This document shows, piece after piece, positions 25,749-35,559 of a stretch of DNA of 64,000 bases. How positions within the stretch are numbered: the first letter of the stretch is position 1; each line of letters starts with the position of its first letter. The notes below the pieces were generated by a model. The model had not been told where the DNA came from. It ran no database searches and was given only the letters and a program-made list of their open reading frames with translations. This DNA is from Sulfitobacter pontiacus. GTDB taxonomy: Bacteria; Pseudomonadota; Alphaproteobacteria; Rhodobacterales; Rhodobacteraceae. Position numbers and translations under genes: made by a program. The stretch lies in contig NZ_CP160849.1 in NCBI RefSeq assembly GCF_040790665.1, forward strand, positions 2,071,501 to 2,135,500. The letters run 5' to 3'.

Positions 25749-26507
25749 ATGACGCAACAGCAGACACAACCGGCAAAACTCTACCGTATGGTGATGCCCG
25801 ACCACACCTGTCCCTACGGTCTGAAATCGAAAGACCTGCTGGAGCGTCAGGGCTTCGAGGTCGAGGATCACCACCTGACAACGCGCGAAGAGACAGACGC
25901 GTTCAAGGCGAAGCATGATGTCGAAACGACGCCGCAGAGCTTTATCGGCGGGGAACGCATCGGCGGCTATGACGATCTGCGGGTCTATTTCGGTTTGGAC
26001 CAACCCAAGGATCAGCGATCTGACACGTCGTACCAGCCGGTGATCGCCATCTTCTCGGTCGCCTTTCTGATGGCGCTTGGCCTGTCGTGGTTTGCGTTCG
26101 AAAGCATCTTTACGGTGCAGGCGTTCCAGTGGTTTATCTCGATCTCCATGTGTTTCCTCGCCGTGCAGAAATTGCAGGATATCGAGAGTTTCTCGACCAT
26201 GTTCCTGAACTATGACCTGCTGGCAAAACGCTGGGTGCCCTACGGTAAGATCTACCCGTTCGGAGAGGCCTTTGCAGGCATCGCCATGACCGCAGGGGCG
26301 CTGCTGTGGCTGGCGGCACCGATCGCGATCGTGATCGGTGGTATCGGGGCGATCTCGGTGATCAAGGCGGTCTATATCGACAAACGCGAGCTGAAATGCG
26401 CCTGCGTGGGCGGCAGTAGCAATGTGCCGCTTGGCTTTGTGTCCCTGACCGAGAACGTGATGATGCTGGGCATGGGGCTTTGGATGCTGGTACGGCTCTT
26501 CGGGTGA
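25749..26507 (+). CDS. Glutaredoxin-MauE/DoxX membrane fusion
   Basis: 252 residues. Residues 10-85 form a glutaredoxin-like domain with a monothiol CPYG at about 21-24 in place of the usual CPYC, and a TTPQSFIGGERIGGYDDLRVYF substrate loop. Residues 95-252 contain four hydrophobic helices of the MauE/DoxX type with a CACVGG motif near residue 218 and VPLGFVSLTENVMM. MauE-like proteins aid disulfide chemistry in the periplasm, so electrons may pass from the glutaredoxin to the membrane part. The exact partner is unknown. The start at 25749 avoids overlap with the DUF305 gene. Confidence 0.85.
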   Translation: MTQQQTQPAKLYRMVMPDHTCPYGLKSKDLLERQGFEVEDHHLTTREETDAFKAKHDVETTPQSFIGGERIGGYDDLRVYFGLDQPKDQRSDTSYQPVIAIFSVAFLMALGLSWFAFESIFTVQAFQWFISISMCFLAVQKLQDIESFSTMFLNYDLLAKRWVPYGKIYPFGEAFAGIAMTAGALLWLAAPIAIVIGGIGAISVIKAVYIDKRELKCACVGGSSNVPLGFVSLTENVMMLGMGLWMLVRLFG

Positions 26508-26551
26508 TCTTTTGGCACCTGCTCAGCGGGCTTAGTGCCTATTCCTATTGC

Positions 26552-26590
26552 AAATCCCCCCGCGCCGCATCCGCGGTATGGGGGGATTTT
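26552..26590. terminator. Bidirectional terminator between convergent genes
   Basis: AAATCCCCCC (26552-26561) and GGGGGGATTTT (26580-26590) form a 10-bp stem with T-rich tails on both strands, and an inner CGCG helix is possible. It serves the glutaredoxin fusion and the giant surface protein gene. Confidence 0.8.
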
Positions 26591-26642
26591 CGTTCGTGTG
26601 GGGAGAGGGAAGCACCCCCTTCCGTGCCTGACAAGCGCCGCC

Positions 26643-29600
26643 TTAGGGGGCGATCCGCACCTCAAAGGACACAGACCCCGTTGCACCCGGTTCATGTGAT
26701 CCGGTGCAATCCCATTGCAGCGCCCCCGCATAGCCCGCCGTATCCGCCCCGGGCGTGGTCATCGTGCAGACCACATTGCCGCCGATGGAGACGGGGCTTG
26801 GGATGGCGGATGCCAGTTCTGTGTAGGGCGGCGTGCGGTCGTGGATCACGATGTTGGTCGCGGGCAGTTCGCCAGGGTTATCGAGGAAGATGCGATATTC
26901 AAGCACATCCCCCGCAGCGGCACCGTTGCTGACGCCTTCGGGCGTGCCTTGGGTGACGTTGCGGACCGTCTTGCGCAGTTTCAGTACCCCTTCGGAGGAT
27001 TCTACCCGCACCAGATCGGTGTTGCGGTCCTGCTCGGTCGCGCCGGTCGCGCCATAGGTCGTGTCGGCGACCACATCAAAGGCGATGGTCGACCCCGGTG
27101 CCGCCGCACCCGAGGCGGCGACACGAGCCACCAGACAGATACGCGTGTCAGGGGTCACGGGCAGGGCGGTGGTGATGGGGCTGGTGGCCGTCCCGTCGCA
27201 GGCGGCATCCTCGAACAGGGCGACGGAAAAGAGCCCCGGCGCGGTGATCGACTGGATATCGGTGTCAAACACCACAGAGCCTTCTGCATCGGCAAGATAC
27301 TCATGCCGCAGGGTCACCACCTGTGCCGGACGGATCGCGCTTTGCTGGCTTTCGCTCAGCCGGGCGTCCTCGATCAGGCCGACATCCAGATCAGGATAGG
27401 ATGTCCCCGCCGCAGGCGTGAAGGTAAAAGTGCCATCGCCGCTGGCCGGGTTGACCAGGCCGGGCAGGGCACCGGGGTTTTCCGACACGGTGAGCAAGCC
27501 GTTGTCCGGGACCACGGTGATGGTGACGTCATCGGCAAAGCCTTCGGGCAGGGTCAGGCTCCAGCTGCCATCGCTGGCAACCTGCGGCGACCCGATCAAC
27601 GTGCCGCTGCTATCGGTGATCCGGACTTCGGCCGCACCAGTGTCGGCTTCCGAGGCCCCTTGCAGCGCGTCATAGGCTGTGTCGGAACCTGCACCATTGT
27701 CGATAAAGACCTTACCAGACAAGCTTGGGCCGGACCCGGCAAAACTCACGCTCACGGCGGCTTCGTCGTCATCGGCAACCCCGTCGCCCAGATCGTCCGT
27801 CAGCGGGCCCACCAGCGGATCACTATCGGGATCCGGCAGGTCAGAGGCGATGATCTCGGCCACGTTGGTATGCTCGCCTGTGGCGTTCATCGTGACGCGC
27901 ACGGTCAGGGTCTCGCTCGCGCCATTGGCCACCTCGCCGACGTCCCATGTACCGGTGTTGGCGTCATAGGTATCGGTGCCATCCGCCGGTGTGGCAGAGA
28001 CAAAGGTGAACCCGTCGGGGATCAGATCACGGACCCGCACACCGGTGGTGCCGTCAGGGCCGTCGTTTGTCACGGTGAGCACGAAATCAAGCTCTGTGCC
28101 CGGGCCCGCTTGGGTCACCGGCTGGCCGCTGGTGTCGAACACGCCCTTGGTCAGGGACAGATCCGCCGTCGCCCCGCCGTTCACAAACCCGAAATCAAGG
28201 GTGCGCACGCTGCCGGCGGTGATTGATACGCCCGTCTGCGGGTTCACGGTACCGGCCACAAGCCCGGGGGGCATGTCGGGATCGGCTGCGTCGACCTCTA
28301 CGCGGTAGGTCGCTGTGGCAGACAGGTCAGAGAAGAGATAGGTGCCGTTGCTGGCTGTCTCTACGCTGGTCAGGAACGTGTCATCCGCGATGTCAGCTGT
28401 GCCATTGTCGTCGTACAGTGACACGGTCACGGCGCTGAGCACGGTTTCACCGGGCTGGTAGCTGTCCGAGTAGTTGGTGTCGCGGTAGACGACGCCGGAC
28501 AGGTCACCTTCGGGCGGCAGCGGGCCAAAGCGTGACGGGCAGGCGGCACCGTCGTTCAGGCCACCCTCGCCGACAGGCACCGTATCGATCAACTGACCCC
28601 CGCCCGAGCCGGAACCCTGAAGTCCCACGTCGGCCTCATAGACCTCGTTTGTGACGTTCTGGTTGATGTACATGCGGCCGTAGAAATCGAACCACACGGC
28701 GCCATAGGACCCTGTCCAGGCGGTCGGGCCGAATTCAACCGGCGCGCGGGTGCCCGACGTACCATCCGCAGGGTCGATATAGAACAGACGGTCAGAGGCC
28801 TCGTTGACACCGTACAACATGCCGTCGTTCGGATTATAGGCGATGTCCGACGGTTCAACCGCAGCCGACAGCGTGATCAGGCCCAGATCAACGGGGGCGG
28901 ACGGATCGGAAAGATCCAGCAACTGCAACGCGTTGGCCCCGTTCACACGATAGACCATCACCCCGTTGGGCAGAATGTCGCCCGCGGTGGAGCCCACCGC
29001 CGCCGACGCGGGGAGGGTCGAGACGACCTCGTAGTTGCCGGTGGAGTCCAGGCGGATCAGCTCGCGCGTGGCGGCGCGCACCCCGTAGAACAACCCATCG
29101 AGCGCATTATAGCCCCAGCCGCCGTCATACTGCACGCCCGCAGGGGCACCGATGTCGGTCGCGGTGATGCTATACACGCCAGCGCTTTCCGTAAAGCTAA
29201 GCCGCTGCAGCTGCGTATCCGTCTGCGTCACACGATAGAGCGAGCCATCGCAGGTAAAGGGCACCGCCCCGGCCGAGAGGATCACTTTGTAGTCCTCGAC
29301 CTCACCGTCGAAATTCAGACCATCAAAGGGGTCCGCTGCGACGGCGCTGGAGGTCGACCAGCGGATACGTGCATGGGTAAAGCCACTGGTGATATTCGCA
29401 GGGACAGGAATGTTCAGGGTGATCTGGTTGTTGAACACCCCATCTGTATCGCCCGCGCCCCCATCACGGTAGTCGACCGCGATGTGTTCGGAAGGATCGA
29501 AGGTGCCGCTTTGGTCAAAATCGACCCAAAGCTGCAGGTTTGTGATCCCAGCGGTTACCGGGATGCCCAAGGCGAGTTGAGCGCTCAGGGTTTCATGGGT

Positions 29601-32468
29601 CACGATGGTCAAGGGCACGGTTGTGCCGGCCTCCAGAATGGGAAAGACGGCGATGGAATCCTCGTCGTCAAAGCCCGACAGGTCATCCGCATCGGAATCG
29701 GGGCTATGCTGAGGGGTCTGTTCGGTGTCAGGTTCACCGGCACCCAGATAGATGTCCTGGACCACGATGTGACGCGGATCGCCATAGGTCGCGGGCGCAT
29801 CGCCGCGGTCGGACAGATCAGCAGCCGCAATGACCAGCGAATAATCCTCTACCTCGCCATCCACGGCAAAATCCGATGTGCTCAACCCCGTCTCGGAGCC
29901 GTAGCGGAAGCGCGCGTAGGTGGTCGATGTGGTCGCATCCGACGGCACGGTAACGTCGATCTGGATCACGCCATCGCCCGCGACATTGTCGAATTGCGTG
30001 CCGTCATCCTTTAGGTCAAGCGCGATACGCTCGCCAAGTGTCTCTTCGAACAGACCGTCGCCATTGAAATCGATCCAGGCTTGCAGGTTACCATTGCCTG
30101 TTACGGTCACGTCGAGCGTGCTGATCGTGCCTTGGGTCAGGACGGGAAAGGTGATCCCGTCTTCGTCGTCGGTGCCGATCAGGTCATCCGCCGTTGCCGT
30201 GGCATCCGATTGTGCAACCAGTTCGATATCCGGCTCGATCAGGCCCAGATACACACCCGGAGACCCATCTACGCCGTGGGTCGGTGTGAGGTAGCTAAGC
30301 GGTGCATCGCCAAAGTCCACACCCAGCCCGGCAAAGACCGCCACCGTGACCAACGCGCGGTCACAATCTGCGGGGTCCAGCGCATCGCAGAGCTGGTATT
30401 CGATGGTGTAGACGCCAGCGGGAACGCCCGCGGGCACAATAACGCGACCGGCTTCGGCACCGGCTGTTTCCAGAATCGGCACAGGATCGCCCGTGTTCTG
30501 CGGCACGGCTTCGGTCAATACAGTCAGTGTCGCGGTCGGGAAGGCGGCGGGCAAGCCGTTGATTGTGTCATTCGACATGACTTCGCCTGCGGTGCCGCCC
30601 AGCAGGGTGTTCACGGGCGACGCGGTATAGTCGTCGTCTTGCGCAACAATATCGGGCGAGGTGTTCGAGATTGCGCAAAGCTGGATGCCGGACCCGCGCG
30701 TCGCGCTACGGTCGGATGTCCCCGTGTAGCCGTGGATGAATTCAGCTTCGACGAAGGTGTTGAATTCATAGGTGGCGTAGTTGTCAAAGCTCGATTCATT
30801 CGGCTCGTCTTCCCAATCAAACGGGTCGCCCACCTTTGCAGGATCCATCGCGATCGCGTTCGGTCCGGCGGGAAAGGAGGACAAGGGCGCGGTGTTGAAG
30901 AAGGAGGTCACCGTCGGATTGGTGAGCGAGCCCACCACATCCGAAGAATCATCGCCCGTGCCGCGGCTGTCGACATCCGTTTGCTGGACAATGACACCGT
31001 TAATCCGGCTTTGGTCAATGGCCAGACCTTGCGGGTTGGCCGCCGTGGCCGTGCCATCCTGGACCAGTCGCAGACGGTAGGTGATGTATGCGTCGTCCTC
31101 TGGCGTCATGCGCGCCTCAAGCGAGGTGTCCAGCTCAAGCGCGGTTGCATTGTTGATGCTCGTGACCTGCATGACGACATCGATCGGGTTGCCGTTGATA
31201 TCGGTTGTCACGTCGTCGAACAGGAAGATGTCTGACGGGGTTACATTCGTCCGGCTGCCGGACCCTGCCAATTGGGTCGATGGCTGGCGGAAGACGGACT
31301 GAGGCGTGCAGCTTTGCGAACCGGTCTCGCCTGACAGCACGCTGCTGACGATGGACAGGGATTCAGAATTCGACTGCAACCGTGAAACAAAAGGCTGGCC
31401 GATACGGCCAATGCCCGCAACCGCGTTGCTGTCCACAGACCCCGTCAGCACATCGGCCGCCTGAATGGTGTAGTCCTCCTGACAGACGACCGTTCCACCC
31501 GGGGCGACAGGCGTGGTGATCGCGGGGCAGAGCACAGGCCCCAGCAGATCGTCGTCGATCACAATGTCCTGCCCGGTGTTGAACGGCAGCGCGCCGGTGT
31601 TTGTGACCGTGTAGGTATAGGTCACAGTCTCACCCTGCGTCCCTGTGCTGGGGCTGGCGGTACGTGTCAATGAAATGCTTTGATCCACATTGAACGTTGC
31701 CGCACCAAACATCCCGATACCCCGCGGGGCGGGGTCATAATTGGTGAACTGGCTATAATTGCGCACGTTGCCGATCGTTTCATCATACCAGAAGGTGACC
31801 GTCGAGGTGCTGTCAGGGAAGGTCGCCCGCACGGTGCCAGTGTCATCATTGTTCGATGTAGGCGAGGCCCCGAACCCTTCGACATAGATACATTGCGCCT
31901 GGTTCGCGCCGATGGTGCCGGTGAAGCCAGATCCGGGACCGGGACCGACAAGCACCGCGGGTGCGGCGCTTACAGGTGCCAGCGTCGGATTGCCGTTGTC
32001 ACCAAAGGCGGTTACAAAATCGCAACGGTCAGACCCGGCGTTGCTATCGCTGGCGTCAATATCCAAAATGTCGATCTGCAGATTGTCGATCGGAAAGGCG
32101 ACCCCGCCCGAGCTGGTGGAAATAGAGGAAGTCGTCCGCGCATCCCCGAAACGCCCGCGGTTTCGCGGCGCGTCCGAAATGACCACGAGCGATTCCACAT
32201 TGCCCCCAAAGATAGCAGAATCGTTGGGTGTCCCTTCCCCGCTGAAGGCGGTGTAGTTGCCTGTATGTTCAAAGGTCAGGTCAACCTCGAACCCGTATTG
32301 GTCCCGCAGGGTGCGTGTCAGCGGGCCAAGATTGCCGCCGGGCCAGTCGTAGGTGCCCCAATCGAGTTCGAACTCGCCGGCATCAGCTTGGCCAGCGCCT
32401 GTAACGACCAGAGCCGCCAAAGCGGCGGCACAATTCAGTTTTGTAAAGGTTAACTTTGAAATCGACAT
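26643..32468 (-). CDS. Giant secreted multi-domain surface protein (GEVED/DUF11/SdrD-B-like)
   Basis: 1,941 residues, very acidic and low in lysine. A Sec-type signal peptide (LNCAAALAALVVTGAGQADA) precedes a beta-rich N-domain (to about 255). After it come a DUF11 module (SLTRTASPSTGTQGETVTYTYTVTNTG), two GEVED modules (about 700-830 and 850-990, each ending in GEVEDY; WIDFNGDGLF and WVDFDQSGTF calcium-like loops), a six-strand repeat region like DUF6923 (about 1000-1300), an SdrD-B-like domain (GVVYRDTNYSDSYQPGETV), DUF11 (DLSLTKGVFDTSG...), another B-like domain and a final DUF11 module (about 1830-1941). No C-terminal membrane anchor, LPXTG or PEP-CTERM is visible. An adhesin or matrix role is inferred from architecture. 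The start at 32468 precedes the signal peptide. Confidence 0.85.
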   Translation of the reverse strand: MSISKLTFTKLNCAAALAALVVTGAGQADAGEFELDWGTYDWPGGNLGPLTRTLRDQYGFEVDLTFEHTGNYTAFSGEGTPNDSAIFGGNVESLVVISDAPRNRGRFGDARTTSSISTSSGGVAFPIDNLQIDILDIDASDSNAGSDRCDFVTAFGDNGNPTLAPVSAAPAVLVGPGPGSGFTGTIGANQAQCIYVEGFGASPTSNNDDTGTVRATFPDSTSTVTFWYDETIGNVRNYSQFTNYDPAPRGIGMFGAATFNVDQSISLTRTASPSTGTQGETVTYTYTVTNTGALPFNTGQDIVIDDDLLGPVLCPAITTPVAPGGTVVCQEDYTIQAADVLTGSVDSNAVAGIGRIGQPFVSRLQSNSESLSIVSSVLSGETGSQSCTPQSVFRQPSTQLAGSGSRTNVTPSDIFLFDDVTTDINGNPIDVVMQVTSINNATALELDTSLEARMTPEDDAYITYRLRLVQDGTATAANPQGLAIDQSRINGVIVQQTDVDSRGTGDDSSDVVGSLTNPTVTSFFNTAPLSSFPAGPNAIAMDPAKVGDPFDWEDEPNESSFDNYATYEFNTFVEAEFIHGYTGTSDRSATRGSGIQLCAISNTSPDIVAQDDDYTASPVNTLLGGTAGEVMSNDTINGLPAAFPTATLTVLTEAVPQNTGDPVPILETAGAEAGRVIVPAGVPAGVYTIEYQLCDALDPADCDRALVTVAVFAGLGVDFGDAPLSYLTPTHGVDGSPGVYLGLIEPDIELVAQSDATATADDLIGTDDEDGITFPVLTQGTISTLDVTVTGNGNLQAWIDFNGDGLFEETLGERIALDLKDDGTQFDNVAGDGVIQIDVTVPSDATTSTTYARFRYGSETGLSTSDFAVDGEVEDYSLVIAAADLSDRGDAPATYGDPRHIVVQDIYLGAGEPDTEQTPQHSPDSDADDLSGFDDEDSIAVFPILEAGTTVPLTIVTHETLSAQLALGIPVTAGITNLQLWVDFDQSGTFDPSEHIAVDYRDGGAGDTDGVFNNQITLNIPVPANITSGFTHARIRWSTSSAVAADPFDGLNFDGEVEDYKVILSAGAVPFTCDGSLYRVTQTDTQLQRLSFTESAGVYSITATDIGAPAGVQYDGGWGYNALDGLFYGVRAATRELIRLDSTGNYEVVSTLPASAAVGSTAGDILPNGVMVYRVNGANALQLLDLSDPSAPVDLGLITLSAAVEPSDIAYNPNDGMLYGVNEASDRLFYIDPADGTSGTRAPVEFGPTAWTGSYGAVWFDFYGRMYINQNVTNEVYEADVGLQGSGSGGGQLIDTVPVGEGGLNDGAACPSRFGPLPPEGDLSGVVYRDTNYSDSYQPGETVLSAVTVSLYDDNGTADIADDTFLTSVETASNGTYLFSDLSATATYRVEVDAADPDMPPGLVAGTVNPQTGVSITAGSVRTLDFGFVNGGATADLSLTKGVFDTSGQPVTQAGPGTELDFVLTVTNDGPDGTTGVRVRDLIPDGFTFVSATPADGTDTYDANTGTWDVGEVANGASETLTVRVTMNATGEHTNVAEIIASDLPDPDSDPLVGPLTDDLGDGVADDDEAAVSVSFAGSGPSLSGKVFIDNGAGSDTAYDALQGASEADTGAAEVRITDSSGTLIGSPQVASDGSWSLTLPEGFADDVTITVVPDNGLLTVSENPGALPGLVNPASGDGTFTFTPAAGTSYPDLDVGLIEDARLSESQQSAIRPAQVVTLRHEYLADAEGSVVFDTDIQSITAPGLFSVALFEDAACDGTATSPITTALPVTPDTRICLVARVAASGAAAPGSTIAFDVVADTTYGATGATEQDRNTDLVRVESSEGVLKLRKTVRNVTQGTPEGVSNGAAAGDVLEYRIFLDNPGELPATNIVIHDRTPPYTELASAIPSPVSIGGNVVCTMTTPGADTAGYAGALQWDCTGSHEPGATGSVSFEVRIAP

Positions 32469-32735
32469 CAGACGGACCTCTTGTTGCGGTGTCCCAAACA
32501 CCTTGTACATTGGCCGGAGACGACCTCGCCGTCTTTCCTGGCCCCCGGGATATGTCTAAAGTTCTCATACAAGGTTAACGCGAGCGACAATGCGCAGGTA
32601 CAATCCCCCTGCCTTCCAGAATAGCGCCCTATACTTTCGAGAGCGTCCCACCCAGAATCGGTAGGCGGCGCGATGCGAAAAAGCCTTTAATCCATAGGCC
32701 CTTGCTCTGTTGCCGTTTGCCCGCGGATGGTGAAT

Positions 32736-33617
32736 ATGTCGGCACCAATTCTCTCGCGCCGCACGAAAGCCAGTATTTTGCAGACAATTTTCGACAAATC
32801 AGGGGCGTCTGCAGAAACTCCACCTGTTTTCGGACACTTCGGTGAATGGGTGCAGGGGCGGTTGGGGCCGGAGGGCCCTGTGGTTCTGGTCACGATGCTG
32901 TGCCGTGCACATGCGGTGCGGGCGCGGTTTACCCGCGGGGGGGCATTGGGCCTGACGCAGGATGAACCCGCAGCGGTCAGCCTCGCGCAGCTTCGACAGC
33001 TGCTAGAGGCCGCAGGGGAAGATGCGGGCAGTTTTACCTTGTCTGGTAACCTTCCTGTCGGGGTTGGGGCAGGTGCATCCACTGCGGCGCTGGTGGCTTT
33101 GGCGCGGGCTACGGGTATTGCCGAGGACCGTTTGCCGTCGCTGTGTCTGGCGGTGGAAGGGGCCACCGATCCGTTAATGTTACCGCATCCGGACCGCGTG
33201 ATCTGGGCCTCGCGGTTGGCACAAAGTAAAGGCGCGCTGGGCGCGCCGCCACGGGCTGACATCATCGGCGGCTACTTTGGCGAACCGATCCGAACCGATG
33301 CGGCGGACAGCGGTTTTGCGGATATTGCCGACCTGTTGCCAGCCTGGGAAAGCGCCGTGGCGCGGGGTGATTTGCCTCAGGTGGCGCGGTTGGCGCGCAT
33401 CAGCGCAGACCGCACCACCGCGTTGCGCGGCCCTCTGAACGACCCAAGCACGATACTGGCGCAGCGGCTCGGTGCTTTGGGCTATGCGCGCGCGCATACA
33501 GGGTCCGCGCGCGCGTTCATCTTTGCACCGGGCACCGCCCCCGATGATGCTGAACAGCTGTTGTCAGACCACGGGCTGACCGGTGCGATGCGGTTCACAA
33601 CCGGAGGAGACGCATGA
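32736..33617 (+). CDS. GHMP kinase, L-threonine kinase-like (cobalamin side chain)
   Basis: 293 residues with a GHMP kinase fold; the ATP loop is LPVGVGAGASTAALVALARA (about 105-124), and FGHFGEWVQGR at the N-terminus resembles the PduX motif. PduX makes L-threonine phosphate, the substrate for CobC/CobD-type decarboxylation to aminopropanol phosphate in the nucleotide loop. Its place as first gene of the cobalamin block, overlapping cobD by four bases, supports that role. The ATG at 32736 follows GGATGG; an ATG at 32727 adds three residues. Confidence 0.8.
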   Translation: MSAPILSRRTKASILQTIFDKSGASAETPPVFGHFGEWVQGRLGPEGPVVLVTMLCRAHAVRARFTRGGALGLTQDEPAAVSLAQLRQLLEAAGEDAGSFTLSGNLPVGVGAGASTAALVALARATGIAEDRLPSLCLAVEGATDPLMLPHPDRVIWASRLAQSKGALGAPPRADIIGGYFGEPIRTDAADSGFADIADLLPAWESAVARGDLPQVARLARISADRTTALRGPLNDPSTILAQRLGALGYARAHTGSARAFIFAPGTAPDDAEQLLSDHGLTGAMRFTTGGDA

Positions 33618-34555
33618 TCGGCGCGGCGGGCATCCTGCTGGGGTTTGTGATCGAGGCGGCTTTGTCCTGGCCTGCGCCGCTTTATGCGAAAATCGGCCAT
33701 CCGGTGTCCTGGATCGGCCACGCCATTCGCATGATCGAGGCGCGGTTGAATGGCGCTGATACATCGCCCGCACGGTTGCGCCTGTTGGGCGGTGTCGGGG
33801 TCTGCCTTGTGCTTGCGCTTGCCGTCTTGCCTGCGATTGTGGTCACCGCATTGCTGCCGTCTGGCTGGGCGGGCTACGTTGTCGGCGGGCTGCTGGCGTG
33901 GCCCTTTCTGGCACCGCGGTCGCTGTTCGACCACGTTCAGGCCGTGGCGACGCCTTTGATACAGGGCAATATTGCAGGGGCACGCTATGCCGTCTCGATG
34001 ATCATCGGGCGCGATCCTGATCAGCTGGACGCTGCCGCGATTGCCCGTGCTTCTATTGAAAGCCTGGCCGAGAATGCCTCGGACGGGGTGGTGGCTCCGG
34101 TGTTTTGGGGCGTGCTGCTGGGGCTGCCGGGGCTGGTGGCCTATAAGGCGATCAACACGATGGATTCGATGATCGGGCACCGGTCGACACGCTACCGTCA
34201 CTACGGGATGGTGGCTGCGCGGCTCGACGATCTGGTAAATTTGATCCCGGCGCGGGCTACGGGGCTGCTGTTCGTGATCGTGTCGGGCCAGCCACGGCGC
34301 GCCGCCGCCGTGATGCTGCGCGATGCGCGCCACCACCGGTCCCCCAATGCCGGTTGGCCCGAAGGAGCGATGGCCGGTGCGCTGAACGTGCGCCTGTCCG
34401 GCCCGCGTGTGTACGGCGAAGAGATCGCGGATGAACCGTGGCTCAATGCGGAAGGCTCCGAGGCCGATGCGACCAGCCTGCGACGGGCGCTGACGCTTTA
34501 CCTTCGCGCCATGTTCGTATTAGCAGTCGTGCTGGCGCTGGTGGCGCTGATCTGA
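33614..34555 (+). CDS. cobD: Adenosylcobinamide-phosphate synthase
   Basis: 313 residues, a multi-helix membrane enzyme of the CobD/CbiB family. Marks are ARASIESLAENASDGVVAPVFW, INTMDSMIGHRSTRY and HHRSPNAGWPEGAMAGAL, all conserved in the family. It joins aminopropanol (or its phosphate) to adenosylcobyric acid. The start overlaps the preceding kinase gene (ATGA) and cobC follows after 12 bases. Confidence 0.95.
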   Translation: MIGAAGILLGFVIEAALSWPAPLYAKIGHPVSWIGHAIRMIEARLNGADTSPARLRLLGGVGVCLVLALAVLPAIVVTALLPSGWAGYVVGGLLAWPFLAPRSLFDHVQAVATPLIQGNIAGARYAVSMIIGRDPDQLDAAAIARASIESLAENASDGVVAPVFWGVLLGLPGLVAYKAINTMDSMIGHRSTRYRHYGMVAARLDDLVNLIPARATGLLFVIVSGQPRRAAAVMLRDARHHRSPNAGWPEGAMAGALNVRLSGPRVYGEEIADEPWLNAEGSEADATSLRRALTLYLRAMFVLAVVLALVALI

Positions 34556-34567
34556 CAGGGGCAAGCG

Positions 34568-35545
34568 ATGCGGGACCACGGCGGCAATCTGGATGGGGCG
34601 ATCAAGGCGTTCGGCGGCGACCGCGCCGATTGGATCGATCTGTCCACGGGGATCAACACGGTGCCCTATCCGGTGGGGCCGATCTCGCCAGAGGCATGGA
34701 CCCGTCTGCCCGAACGCAGTGCCCTTGGCGCGCTGGAAGACGCCGCGCGGCGGGCCTATGACGCAAGCTGTGCTGTTGTGCCTGTGTCAGGGGCGCAGGC
34801 GGCGATCCAGCTGGTGCCGCGCCTGATCGCGCCGGGACAAGCCGCGATCCTGTCGCCCACCTATAACGAACATGCCGCCGCACTACGGGCCGAAGGCTGG
34901 CAGGTCACCGAGGCCACGGATCTTGCCGCGCTTGAAGGGTATGCCCTTGCCGTGGTGGTCAACCCCAACAACCCCGACGGGCAGCGCCACGCTCCTGACG
35001 CCTTGCGCGCGCTTGCCGAAACGGTCGAACTGTTGATCGTGGATGAAAGCTTTGCCGACCCTGATCCAGAGGTGTCGCTGGTCTGCGGCGCGGCCGAACT
35101 GCCGAAAAATATCCTTGTGATGCGGTCCTTTGGCAAGTTCTACGGGCTGGCGGGGCTGCGCTTGGGTTTTGTGCTGGCGGCAGAGCCTTTGGCCGAAAGG
35201 CTGCGCGCGATGACGGGACCATGGCCGGTTTCCGGCATGGCGATAGAGGTCGCCTTGCGCGCGCTGAACGACACGAATTGGGCGGCGCAGACCACCGCGC
35301 GCCTGCAAGGCGAGGCGGCGCAATTGGATGCGATGGCGACACGGGCAGGGTGGGGGCTGGTAGGCGGCACCCCGCTGTTTCGCACCTACGCGACGCCGGA
35401 TGCCACGGCTGCGCAAAACGCCTTGGCCGCACATCACATCTGGTCGCGGATCTTCCCCTATTCCGACAGCTGGATCCGTCTGGGCCTGCCCGGACCGGCC
35501 GGTGATTGGGCCCGGCTCGAAACCGCCTTGAAAGACGGCGCGTGA
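34568..35545 (+). CDS. cobC: Threonine-phosphate decarboxylase (PLP)
   Basis: 325 residues, a class I/II aminotransferase fold serving as CobC. HGGNLDGAIKAFG at the start is the typical CobC opening; VVNPNNPDGQ and VDESFADPD hold the PLP-contacting Asn and Asp, and RSFGKFYGLAGLRLGF the Schiff-base Lys. It decarboxylates L-threonine phosphate to (R)-1-amino-2-propanol phosphate for CobD, so the kinase, cobD and cobC form a small pathway of their own. Confidence 0.93.
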   Translation: MRDHGGNLDGAIKAFGGDRADWIDLSTGINTVPYPVGPISPEAWTRLPERSALGALEDAARRAYDASCAVVPVSGAQAAIQLVPRLIAPGQAAILSPTYNEHAAALRAEGWQVTEATDLAALEGYALAVVVNPNNPDGQRHAPDALRALAETVELLIVDESFADPDPEVSLVCGAAELPKNILVMRSFGKFYGLAGLRLGFVLAAEPLAERLRAMTGPWPVSGMAIEVALRALNDTNWAAQTTARLQGEAAQLDAMATRAGWGLVGGTPLFRTYATPDATAAQNALAAHHIWSRIFPYSDSWIRLGLPGPAGDWARLETALKDGA

Positions 35546-35559
35546 TCCAGCGCATCACA

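Noticed and set aside
26715..28226. 503-codon plus-strand frame under the giant gene
   Set aside because: Antisense to a gene with clear modules; low-complexity Gly/Arg-rich product typical of a shadow.
32469..32735. Possible cobalamin riboswitch before the cobalamin genes (GGCCGGAGACGACC near 32511)
   Set aside because: It only partly recalls the B12 box and no other conserved riboswitch element was found by eye; nothing else is recognised in this 267-base gap.
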